A stretch of 62,000 nt of DNA from Symbiodinium natans (lineage: Eukaryota > Sar > Dinophyceae > Suessiales > Symbiodiniaceae): the NCBI GenBank assembly GCA_905221605.1, contig CAJNDS010001369.1, forward strand, positions 1 through 62,000, read 5' to 3'. The notes below the pieces were generated by a model, which was not told where the DNA came from, did no database searches, and worked only from the letters and a program-made list of their open reading frames with translations. Both the position numbers and the translations under genes were made by a program. Each line of letters starts with the position of its first letter. Position 1 is the first letter of the stretch. Positions 19,451 through 29,900 of the stretch are shown in pieces.

Positions 19451-19546
19451 CAGGAGAGTAGACTGGCACTTGCTCAAGCTGCTCAAGCTACTGCGTCTAC
19501 TCAATTTACTCATTCTGAACCACACGCTTCCCTTGCAGATCCTTGC

Positions 19547-20202
19547 ACTCTTGCAGCCAAGCAGCGGGGCTTCCTGTGCATGCGGGTGACTGCAATGGCG
19601 CTAGAAAACCTGTTGGCGTGCTATCCAGGATCGGAAGCAACACTCCCGGCCGGCATGCGCTCATGACCGACACAATCGTGTCCAACCTGGCAAGGGACCT
19701 CACAAATGTCGAGCTTCCAACACGCGTGGAAACCAAAGCTGACACCGACGGCTCAGGTCATGCAGGGCTTTGCGGAAGCAGCAAGGGCCCCAAATGACTT
19801 GCACCTATTGAAAGCAGCACAGAATCGGGATGCCCGAAGCTCCGAGTTGGAGCGGACAAACCCAGATTCACAGAATCTACAGCTGGTACCGCGAATCCTG
19901 TGCAGGCCAGGCCCCCTGTTGACGCAAGCAAGCCCAAACAAGCCAGGCTGTGCAGGGACAGCAGTGGGGCTAGGTGAACACAGTTGAAGACAGGCAGGAG
20001 CAGCGCTAAACAGCCGAGAGACCTTAGCAAAGGGAAGACATCCGGGTTTGCAGACTCAGGCGTCGGAAGAATAAGGCCAGGATGGCCAGGGCTTTGCACG
20101 AACACAGATGCACCTGAGTTACTGCATTCCGCCGCTAGAAGCGAGGAACCAAAGCACGTTGTCCCAAGCACGAAGGATGTAACCTCTGAGCACGAGAAGC
20201 TC
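19547..20202 (-). CDS. Array exon block B, about 0.66 kb
   Basis: Begins in phase with G completing an AGG Arg codon, then SFSCSEVTSFVL, GTTCFGSSLLAA, ECSNSGASVFVQ: a complete 36-residue long module right at the exon start. One in-frame stop at 19,758 follows QSPA (unit residue 4). It ends with SPACTGSPAAWL and QE plus the first base of a codon at the GC donor. Confidence 0.65.
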
Positions 20203-20850
20203 CTGGCCAGGCGCACGCCTACGCAGCGAGTCAGTATTGCGGACCTATAGTTCTACAGTTCTACAGTTTGTGCCCAGCCCTAATCCCAGTCCTTGGTGAC
20301 ATTGAAAATCCCGGAGCTGCAAACATGCACACGAACGAAAGTGATCCCGATCAGGTAGATGATCTTGCCGACGCTGATGAGCCACACTGAGCAGGCTTTT
20401 CTCCAGAGGGACATGTGTGATTCAACTAATTATCTGATTCCATTGCGCTTCCATCACAACCCCTGTGTTCGCACTCGGTCAAGCCACCTACAAATTGCAC
20501 ACTTTGCAGGATCAACGACACACACACATCCAAACAGGACTCGCTGTAGCAGGCAGGTGACACTTGCTGCATCTACGACCAAGGAGGTGAAGCCGAATTG
20601 GAGCTGGCTTGCCTCAAGGTCATGCAAGGCTGAATGTACTAGAATCACCAGAAGATGCCTAGGGGCCTAGATTCACTGATCGGCTTTCACTTCTCTAAGC
20701 CGCACGCTTGCGACACGATTGAGCCTGGACGTCGCACCCCCCTGACGCAGAAGCTTCTGAGTGTGACACGTGGTGTGTTTCGGCTTGCTCTTTTCATCTC
20801 TTTCTTTTCATCTCTTTTCTCTCTCTACTACGAGTACCGGTGGTCCAGGC
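20203..20850 (-). other. Array intron, 648 nt, GC-AG
   Basis: Donor GCTGAG|GCCTGG, acceptor GGCCAG|GAGCTT. Joining AG to G restores Arg at residue 12 of ESATTEFSLLLR and puts SFSCSEVTSFVL next, with no residue lost or gained. A stop at 20,808 lies inside. The intron is unique DNA with a TTTTCATCTC repeat near 20,790-20,815. Confidence 0.8.
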
Positions 20851-23800
20851 CTCAGCAGCAAGGAGAATTCTGTGGTGGCGGATTCCGGTGTTGGCGTCAC
20901 AGGGTCGAGCCATGCAAGAGACCGCAGGAACGAAAAGGATCCCGCACTTGCGAGATTAAGCACAAACGCGAATGACTCTGACTGGGCATAGGTATGTGGT
21001 GGCACCAGAATGTCTGGATGCAGAAAGTCAAGCGCGGATGGCAGCAGGTCCATGCGAGACAGGCCAGCGGCAGAGACCAACGCCCCCAGTCGGGAAGGGC
21101 TCCTCAAAGGCATCGAAAGGCCTGAAGCCGTAGCCTTGTATGTCGGTGATGGGCTGCCCACTCATGCGAGGCTCCGCAACAAAGCCAGGGAACCAATGTG
21201 CTGCGCATCGAGGGCAGCCAAAATAAGGCCCAGCCTGGCTGAGCTCAAGGCAAGCACACAGACGTCAAGGCAGGCAAGGGACCGCAAGGACAAGGACAGG
21301 CCAGGTGTGGAGCTTGCGAAAACCAACATCAACAACTCGAAGCGGCTGAGGCTTCTCAAAGGCAGGAGGCTATCTATAGTTGTGGATCGCAGGGCGAGTG
21401 GTGATAGTTCGGGTCTAGCCAAGCTGTGCGACGTCGGCAAGCTGCCCAGATCGCATCTGTCCAAAGCTGGAGGAAAGGGCTCAAGGCTGCATGCGCCCGC
21501 CATGAGAACAGTGCTGCCTAGACATCCAGCGTGCTGCGGCAACGAAGACGGCCCCAGAGCGGACACCGCAAACGATGATGCAGCCAAGCTCGGCCGGGAG
21601 AAGCTGCGTAATGAGACTGAAAAGCCCACAGCTGCATGGTCGGATACAGATACCAGCAAATCAGCGCACGACGGACCATAAGCTGGAGCTACGGCACCTG
21701 ATCTGGTGGTTGCCTTCAAAAGCATTGGTGAATCGGTGCCAGAGAGACTCGGAGGAAAGGCTGCCAGGTCAGGCTGACCAAAGCTTCTCAAGGAGACCAA
21801 CGATCCGGGAGCAGCCGCGTAAGGTGCAGGAACAGCTGATCCAATGCATGCAGGCGACTGCAACGGCACGGAAGCCCCTGCATGCGTGTCGGATAAGGGA
21901 GACGCCGTGGCGTCCGCTCGCACGAGGCCGGAAATGAGTGGCAACAAACCCAATCTTGCGAATGCCCTTGGGAGCAAGGAGAGGTCCATGCGCGCAAGGT
22001 TACAAGCAGATGCGGAAAGGCCCACTTGCGCAACCGACCGGGCAAGGGGTGGCGGCCCGAGATGCAAGGAGTCAGGTGCTGAAAGCAGGAAGCCAGAACG
22101 AGTTGCGCCGAATGTGAGTGCTGCTGGGCCCAGGTGCCCTGCCGCCTTTGACAGCAAAGGCGATCCAGGATGAACAGCCTCGAACACTGAGGCACTGCTT
22201 TCTGGTTGTGCAAAGCTTTGGAGTACTGTCGTAGCATCAAGTCCAGAGAAACCCAGTATAAACACAGATGAGGTCATGCGACTGAGAGACCTGAGCGACG
22301 GCGAAGATCCAGGCTGAGCAACATTGAGCACCGGCAGCATTCCGGTACCTCCAGCCATTTTGTTATACATCGGAGGAATGGGCCCGAGGCAGAAGGAGGA
22401 TCTGAGAAATGGCAAGCTTCCTGGATGGCTTAAGTCAAGGAGGAGGATTGTAGGGCCCGAACGACAACAGGCACGTAAAGGCACGGATGGTTCAGAGAAA
22501 CTGCTGTCTACCACCAGCGCAGCAAAATCAAGGCGGGAAAGGCCGGAGACAAGAGCCGTTGGATCGGGATGAGCGGACTGCTGCAGGGACATCAAAAGGT
22601 CAAGGCGAGCCGAACAGGATGACGACGCAGCAAAGCCTGCGCAAGCAAGACTTTGCAATAGCAAGAAGAATCCCATGCTGCATCCGTCCAGCAGCAGCAG
22701 GAAACTGCCAAAGCATGCGAAGCTTTGCGGCAACGAGGACAAGCCCAATGGCACACTGTCTGAGGCTGACAACAACGAGTCTGGTGCCGACACGCCCGAT
22801 GCAAATGCTGCAGCGCTTAAACACATGGAGCTTTGCAAGGACAAACTCGGCCCCAGCTTAGCAAGTTCAGATGCAGACATCGGCAGGCCGAGGTGGCCGG
22901 AAGATCGTGCAAATGGGGGTGGGCCCATGGTGTTGAAATCGAACAATGAAGCCGCGGAATCTGACCAGCTAGAGCTGTGTGGAACAATCGAGAAGCCTGC
23001 AGTGGCCACTTCGAGCGCAGGCGGGCTGAAACCTGAACGAGCTGATCCACATGCTGACACGGCCGGGTCTACTCTCTGAAGGCATCTTAAGAGCAGCAAG
23101 AAGTCCAATCGACCACATGCAAAGAGCAAGGCTGCGAGCCCCGAGTGAGAAGAGCTTCGTAGCAGCACGCTCGACCCCAGCGAGCTGCTGTCCAGCACAG
23201 GTGACAGGAGCCCGGCACAGGCGCGACCAGATGCTGGAGGCACAGGGTCTGTGCGTGAAAGTCCCTGCGGCGACAACGGAGGCCCCGTACTTGAACATGC
23301 CAAGGCGAAAGGTGAGGTTTCTGCACATGCAAGTGACCTGGGTGCAGTCAAAGAGCCGGACTTCGCAAAGCTCGAAGCAGACACGACTAACCCAAGCTGG
23401 AGTACGGATCTCGCTGGAAGCAGGGAGCCTAGCGTTCCCGCATCCAACGCTGAAGCCATCGGCCCAAAACAAGCCAGGCCCACCACGGAAGCAGCAGCGC
23501 TCAACCTGCCAGAGGACTTCGGCAACATCAGTGCACCTGAAGCTGCAAAGCCCAAAGGCGATACAGACGGGCTAAGGCAGGCAAAGCTTCGCGATGGAAG
23601 GAAGACTCCTACGTGGCAGATTCCTGCTACTGGCAGAATTTCTGCCAGGCCAAGATTTATGTTGCCTGTCATGGGAAGTAGCAAGCCTGCTCACATGAGT
23701 GCTCTCAGGAACGTGGATGGGCCGGTATGGCAGGATTGCAGGACTGGCAACAGCAATTCCGTTCCTGCGCAAGACTTCAAAAGCAGGAAGGGGCCGATGG

Positions 23801-24710
23801 ATGGAAGATCTGACGCTGGCAGCAAGAACCCGCACCGTGACCTGCCAGGCATGAGAGACAGCACATCAAACCTTGCGAGGTTGTGCAGGGACAAGGACGG
23901 CCCTAATCGTTGGGTGCATGAAACTGAAGCAAGCAAACCAATGCAGGCAAGGGATTGCAGGAACACGAAAACGCCCGAGCAAGCCGTGGACAAAGTGCTC
24001 AGAGTTGAGTCTAGACAGGTGAGGCTCTGCAGTAGCAGGAACAAGCCCATGTTTTTGGAGCTGGGAAGTGGCGAGGCTGACCCTAGTCTTGTGAGTGAAT
24101 GTGCAGGCGCGGAGACTCCGGTGTATGCTTCGGTCAGGACTGGGAGCGTGGATCCAAGTCGTAGTGCGCCAGACGCAGGAACTGAAAGGCCAGGCCGAGC
24201 AAAGGGCTGCAAAGTTAGGGGCAGCTCAAGTCGCACTGCGGCGGGTACGAATGTGAAAAGATCAAGTCTCGCAAGGCTATGAAGCGACGTGACCGCACCT
24301 GAGTGCAGAGGATCCAGCACCGGAGCAGAAGAACCATATCACGACAGGCCACAGGCCAGGGTTGATACATCAGCACGAATAGCTGTTTGCAAAGGCAACG
24401 GAGAGCCCATGGCACTGAACTGAGGGGCCGAAGCAGAAGAGTCACAGCGTGCAAGAGATCGGGTCAAGAGGGGTACGCCCAGGCTGGCGAAACCAGGAGC
24501 AGATGAGCCGGGATCAATCCTGCCCATGCCGAACACAAACGACACGGCTTCCACTTGAGAACCAGCACGAAACAACAAAAGCAAACCGAGGTGATGAAAG
24601 GCTGGAGCTGGAAGCAAAACACCTAAACGGCCAAGTGAATGGACCGGCAACGGAGTACCAAGGTGACTCACAGCCAATGCCAGTAAAGTGAAGTTGAGGC
24701 GGCAAAGACC
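20851..24710 (-). CDS. Array exon block C, with 840-codon open stretch
   Basis: Unbroken units in one frame. The longest run is 21,162-23,684 (840 codons). In-frame stops at 21,162 (TGA, after RSLA), 23,691 (after RALM) and 24,339 (after CGLS) are all at unit residue 4. Modules include SLAWLDPVTPTP, ESATTEFSLLLR at the 3' end. At the 5' end the first unit is GLCRLNFTLLAL, entered after CAACCAAG; the join to the exon at 24,790 is not resolved. Confidence 0.65.
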
Positions 24711-24789
24711 TTGGTTGCTTTTTGGTCTTGCCATGTTGTTGCAAAACACATGGTGATTCATTCCTGAACTTCCTTTATCTGACCAGACA
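24711..24789 (-). other. Unresolved array interruption
   Basis: Between SFLAEF of the exon at 24,790 and GLCRLN of block C. A join that rebuilds a full 12-residue unit (SFLAEF plus QPKSNQ) needs an AT-AG intron, which I cannot support further. Confidence 0.3.
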
Positions 24790-24851
24790 TTGAAACTCAG
24801 CCAAGAAGCTTTGCGAAGACGTCGGCAAGCCAAGCTGCAGAAGATCTGGTG
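24790..24851 (-). CDS. Array mini-exon (unit DLLQLGLPTSSQ)
   Basis: An isolated piece of array in a frame different from block C: (S)P, DLLQLGLPTSSQ, SFLAEF. The 5' border at 24,851 is fixed by the GA-AG intron; the 3' border is not resolved. Confidence 0.55.
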
Positions 24852-25373
24852 CTGACATCAGTGCCTCGCATCTTGCTGTTCTTGTCGTAGATGGAAGTAC
24901 TCCAGCTTGTGCCATTGCCCGCAATGATGTGAAAGAATCGGTCCTTCCACGGAAGCAGCAAATCTGCAGACAACATCGCCACATACAGCTCACATACGCC
25001 AGCTTCACTCAAACATTAGACCGTGATGCGAATGCGAAGCCCGAGGAAAGCTTCTCCTTGCGGTGAGCAAGCCTGTGCCCCCAAGTCTGTTCCAAGACCG
25101 CCATGCAGAGTTTTGGAAAGCTGCGATGAAGTGACAAGGGAACCAAAAAGGGGTCCCATGCATCGTGTGCCACTTTTGAAGCCCTCTTTTGCTACCATGA
25201 TACATTTTGCTCTTCACCTTTCCTGGACCATGGCCGATGCAGGCATGCACCTATCAAACTGTGGCATATTGCTATTCTTCAGGGTCTAAAGCTTCGAAAC
25301 ACAAGGGCATGGGCAAACCTCACGCTAGCTGCAGCTGGGAAAGCCAAATTCCGTGGGCTTGTCCTAGCGGTTC
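24852..25373 (-). other. Array intron, 522 nt, GA-AG
   Basis: Donor GTCAATT|GAACC, acceptor ATGTCAG|CACC. The split codon T/CA gives Ser at residue 11 of CFSRTRQEVNSP, then DLLQLG: an exact 12-residue unit. GA donors are a known dinoflagellate feature. Confidence 0.65.
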
Positions 25374-25460
25374 AATTGACTTCCTGGCGGGTCCTGCTGA
25401 AACAGAAGAGCAGAAAGCTTAAGCCAGCATTGGAGAAGCTTTGCAAGGATGAAGCCGAAC
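25374..25460 (-). CDS. Array mini-exon, 87 nt
   Basis: Encodes the end of a unit (SASSLQ), SFSNAGLSFLLF and CFSRTRQEVN plus one base. Its length of 87 nt is exactly what the two flanking placed introns require. Confidence 0.65.
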
Positions 25461-25591
25461 CTTCCAGGGACGACCGGGTTGGAAAGCAAAGCAGGGAAAG
25501 CGTGATGCAATTCGCGGGACGTTGATCCTGAAATCTGTTGCAAGCACTGCATGTTTTATCTTTCATCATTTAAACAAACCCGCACATCTGC
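25461..25591 (-). other. Array intron, 131 nt, GC-AG
   Basis: Donor TGCCAG|GCAGAT, acceptor TGGAAG|GTTCGG. The split codon G/GT gives Gly6 of DHKLPGSASSLQ, an exact unit. Both borders have the form AG|G. Confidence 0.75.
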
Positions 25592-25716
25592 CTGGCAGCT
25601 TGTGGTCCACAACGAGCATCGGCGGACCCGATCGTGCTGAGCCGCATACTAGCACGAACGATTCCATTTTGGCGGAAGTTCGCGGAGGCAACAGCGAGCT
25701 CGGTCGTGACGCATAC
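25592..25716 (-). CDS. Array mini-exon with one long module
   Basis: Units YASRPSSLLPPR, TSAKMESFVLVC, GSARSGPPMLVV and DHKLPG. The 5' border near CACAAG (25,717-25,719) is not phase-resolved with the exon at 26,203. Confidence 0.55.
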
Positions 25717-26202
25717 CTTGTGATGCAGCGCACAAGTAAACACTCCTGCTGAACCACTGGTAACCTCTGGTCGCATCACCGGAATGCACTCAGCTAGTGG
25801 GGTCGTAATGAAGCAAAGGCTCATTGCCACCACAGCCAAGCCAAGCCATCCAGAGCTTCTGGGCAACAGTGTGGAGTTCGAATGCACCAGTCCCAACACC
25901 AGAGTGGCCACTCCTGCCAACAAAAGCCATCACTGCCATTAAAGTCGGTGAACATGCTTGATATTTCGCACGGCTCACGGCTCCTGCTTGTGAGAAACTC
26001 CGCAAAGAGGTCGGAAAACCGGGGTGCCCCGCATCTGGTCAGGATTGCAACATTCAACTCAGCGGCTGGATGCCAACAACTCCATGCAATGTGAAAACTG
26101 TTCCTGTGAAGCCTGATGATGCAAAAACACTAAAGACATTCAGACTGTTCAGACTTTTGAAGATCTAAGTCTTGTGTGCCCAGAGCAATCAAGCGTTCCC
26201 AC
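25717..26202 (-). other. Unresolved array interruption, probably intron
   Basis: Unique DNA between two array exons. A CAG|GTGGG donor candidate lies at its high end (26,202) and an ACAAG|GTAT acceptor candidate at its low end, but they do not give an exact unit. A further mini-exon may be hidden here. Confidence 0.35.
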
Positions 26203-26282
26203 CTGCGGCCGAAGGCAGAGGCCCTAATCGGAGCAATCCAAGTGTGAGCGCCGTGCTACCAGGCCGAGCGAATGTGCGGGGC
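26203..26282 (-). CDS. Array mini-exon, about 80 nt
   Basis: Begins with the last base of a Leu codon, P, R, then TFARPGSTALTL and GLLRLGPLPSAA. The 5' border is set by the GT-AG intron at 26,283; the 3' border is likely CAG|GTGGG. Confidence 0.6.
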
Positions 26283-26589
26283 CTGGGACGCAGGTTCTGG
26301 AGGCAACTTCAATTCAGCGTATCAGGCATTTTCGGATGTGTCGTTGTCTGTTGTTACTGCCTCAAAGACCCTACTTATAGTTCATTCGCGTACCTGATTT
26401 ACTCGTTCATGAAATTCACTTCAAAAACTCGCTTGTTCGTTCTCTACGTAATGCAGCATTACAACTAGCGAGCGAAGTGTATGTTGTGCAAATAAGGAAA
26501 AGCGCTGTGAATAGCAGTGTTTGGGCATGTTTGCAATAAGCATGAGCACGTGTGGACTGCTGCTACCACGGCTACGACCACTGCTGCTG

Positions 26590-26679
<90 letters not shown>

Positions 26680-26731
26680 CTACTACGGCTACTACGACTA
26701 CGACTGCTACGACTACTACGACTACTGCGAC

Positions 26732-26812
<81 letters not shown>

Positions 26813-26984
26813 AAACTAGATCTAGAACTGGAAGCAGAACTGGAACTAGAACTAGAGGACGGCAACCACCGCCACAACCTCTGCTGCACTCCGGCTGCTA
26901 CTGCTACTGCCACGAAGCGACACTCATCCTCCCACTACTCCTACTACTCTTTCCACTATGCCATCCAGGATGCGGCCAAGGCAC
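26283..26984 (-). other. Array intron, 702 nt, GT-AG
   Basis: Donor GCTCCT|GTGCCT, acceptor TCCCAG|GCCCCG. The split codon CT/G gives Leu10 of ELGVAGSPLLPR, followed by TFARPG: an exact unit. A stop at 26,924 is removed. Contains the compound trinucleotide microsatellite at 26,587-26,812. Confidence 0.75.
26587..26812 (+). repeat. Compound (CTA)n(CGA)n(CTA)n microsatellite
   Basis: (CTA)n to 26,636, (CGA)n to about 26,678, a mixed GGC-TAC/GAC-TAC middle, (CGA)n about 26,730-26,772, then (CTA)n to 26,812. It lies within an array intron. Open frames through it (poly-T, poly-D and poly-L) are artefacts. Confidence 0.95.
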
Positions 26985-29900
26985 AGGAGCGGCGAACCTG
27001 CAACTCCAAGCTCCGGCGATGACAGAGTTGATCCCGCACATGTGAAGGAGCGTACAAGTACCGGGGGTTCAAGGTGTGTGTGATCGATTATGGAGAGCGT
27101 AAGAACGGACTGCAGCTGCAAGCTGCCAACGGGCAACACCAACAGGCCCAGGCACGCGAGGGATCTTGTTGGCAGAGGCGGGCCCGGTCTTGCAAAGGAT
27201 GGTGCCAGTGCTGCTATCTCGAGGTAAGTGAAGCTTTGTGCTGAAACCGATAGCTCGGTCTGTGAGACGTCAACAGTCGGCGCCATTGACTCGAGCTGGG
27301 CTTTTCCAAGGAACGGAGCGAACAAGCCCAAGCAAGCAAAGGCTTGCAACAACATGGAGGAACTGGGACCATTCGCCATGGAGGCTGGTGCCACGGGGTC
27401 AAGGCAGGAGAAGCTCCGCAGCAACAACAGAGGGCCGGTGCATGCGGTGCCTGAGATGAGCACGGTCAAGGCAATGCAGGAAAAGCTGCGTAAAGACACT
27501 GTCAAGCCCAAGCAGGCCAAATCGACCAACAAGGCTGTAAATCCAATGCAAAGGTGGTTTCTCAGAAGCAATAGCAGTCCTGAGCAACTGCTGTCCAGCG
27601 CCAGAAACCGCAAACCCAAACAAAGCAGGCCACACACAAGCACGGCACTGTCAGCTCGGACGTGGCTGCGCAGGCTCATTGACAAGCCTGAATGGGCTAA
27701 GGCAGGAGCAGGTGCCAAAAGACCCGATTAACTGAAGGACCGCAAGGACACTGATGCCTCAATCCCTGCATGCTCTGACACTAAAGCGATGAAGTCAGGT
27801 CGACTCAGGCCGAGGGCTAGCACCAGGCTTTCGGTACAAGCATAGCTTTTCGGAGACGAGGATGCCTCAGGGCGTGCAGGGTTGGGTGTTGACACTGGTG
27901 TGTCCAACTGCGCAAAGGTATGCGGCAATGCTGATGGCCCAAGTGTCACAACGCCACAAGCAGGCAGTGATGTGGCTAGGTAGCTGGGTGATTGCAGAGG
28001 TGCTGGGAGGCCCAGAAGACCAAAGTCTACAGGCAGGATCGGGGGATCGGCGCGTGCCAGGCCAAGTATAAGCATTTGGGGCCCCGATCTGCCAGGTCCT
28101 TGCGGTGAGAGTGAGCTGCCTGCCTTTGCAAAGCCAGATGCCAGCGGAACCAGACCGGCCTTTGCGAAAGAACGCAGCAACGGGAACGGTCCAGTACTTG
28201 CCGTATCCACCACTAACATAAAGAAAATAGGTTCAACCCGAGCAGCGCCAGAGGGTGGCACTCCTGATCCTGCCCGGGCGAGGCTTCGGAGCGATGCGGA
28301 CGGCTCTGTGTGGGAAGCGTCGAAAGCAGGGACGCAAGAGTCCAGTTGTACTAGGCTTTGCACCAAGGGAGGTGGGCCAGATTGAGCCCCATCAGGGACT
28401 GGCATTGAAGGTCCCAGACGCATGCAGTTTGCAAGAGAGGCCGTGAAGCCCGGACGAGCGGGCTGCTGCAAAGACGGCGAAGATGCCAGCCCAGAAAGTC
28501 CAGGTGCTAACAGCAAAAAGCCACATCTGGCGAAACTGCGCGGCAAAAAGAGGCTCCCCATGTGGACTTCATCCAAAGTGGACAAGGCACAATCGATGCA
28601 GGCATCGCCAGAGGCCAGAAGAATAAGTCCAAAATGCGCAAAGTTCCGCAGCAGTAGGAATGGCCCGGGTTTGGTGACGCCCGAGGCAAACAGGGAAACA
28701 GCCAAATGCCCAACGCTGCGCAGTGGTAAGGACGAAGCGATGTGGCACTCGCCGATCACGGAGAGCTGCCCGGTACAGCCAGCATAGCAAACAGCAAAGA
28801 GAGGCGATGAAAGGCCGAGGTGTGCGAAGCTCTTGGCGGATGGTGCTGGACCCACTGACTTGTAACCCAGTGACAACGCGGCCAAGTCTGTGTGAGAAAG
28901 ACTTTGCAAAAGCACAGGCAGTCCAAAATGCGCGACGTCGCAAGCTGACAGGCAGAAGGCAAGATGGCTAAATCCCATGGTGAACAAGAAGCTCTCTGAC
29001 CAGGCAACGTGTCGCAATGACAGCGGCGCCCCAAGTCTTGCAAGGTTCAGGACCAGAAAGACACTCTCTAGGCGCGCGAAACTACGCAATGGAACCAAGA
29101 GGTCTAAGTGCACGTCAGCTGTTACCGACAGTGAGAAAACGGGCTCTACACAGCTGATGCCGAAAGCCAAAGCTGCAAGGTCTGGTTGCACGGAGCTCCT
29201 CACAAGAAGCAAGCTTTCTAACGAAGAGGCGCAGAAGGCTGAAGCTACGCTACCTAACCGAGCGAAGCTCTTGACAGGAAACGCTGCATCCAAGTGACTG
29301 TAGCCCATGACAAGTGCAACCGTCTCTGTCTTTGTAAGGCTTTGTGGCAACAGGACCGACTCCAGACTAGATCCATCCGGTGTCAGCGAAGCACTTCCTG
29401 GCCTGATCAAGCCATGGGTGGAGGCCGCGGAGCTAGTTCAAGTGAGTTGCCGCGAAGGAAGCAAGGAACCACAGCGCGCAGGGCTAAACGCCAGCAGCGG
29501 CGAACCTAAACGGCCCAAACTGCGCAACATCGAGGCGATTCCCGAGGTGGCACCATCCAGAACCGAAAGAGCGAGTTCTGATCGGCACAGGCCACACGCA
29601 GGCACCACAAAGCCCGCGTACGCTGAAGACTGCACCGGCAAGACCAACTCCAGGACAGTTGTGCCGCACACAAAGGCTGATGAGCCGAGACATACAGAGC
29701 TCCTCGACGAAACCGCTGACTCCGTTTGAACACTGTCAGCTACTAGCAGCATGGAAACTAAGCCGGAGCGCGCGATGCCGTGGGCTAACAATGAGGCAGA
29801 CAGCCAGCAAGCACTTCGTAAGAGGAGCGAGGAGCCCAAGTGTGCTAGAGACAATGCAGGAATAGCCGGGTCAAGCTATGCGGGGGATCGTGCAAATGCT

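Larger units (their letters stand above)
18063..19546 (-). other. Array intron, 1,484 nt, GC-AG
   Basis: Donor AGAGT|GCAAGGAT, acceptor TTTAAG|GTTCTG. The join gives QEC plus SGRPGFLPPAA, a 14-residue middle unit between SPACTGSPAAWL and EMMHLGFLPSPR, so a 38-residue long module is restored. A stop at 19,506 falls inside and is removed. The intron holds the GCTATGTTAGTGG motif family and a tandem duplication listed separately. Confidence 0.6.

Noticed and set aside
23251-24282. Plus-strand CDS of 343 codons
   Set aside because: It is the complement of array units. Placed introns give consistent joins only on the minus strand.
25655-25675. Match to the core of the dinoflagellate spliced leader (CCATTTTGGC)
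   Set aside because: Only ten bases match; the following GGAAG differs from the leader's TCAAG, and the upstream part is unlike it. It also lies inside an array mini-exon.
26517-27045. Poly-Thr, poly-Asp and poly-Leu proteins
   Set aside because: Artefacts of the CTA/CGA microsatellite within an intron.
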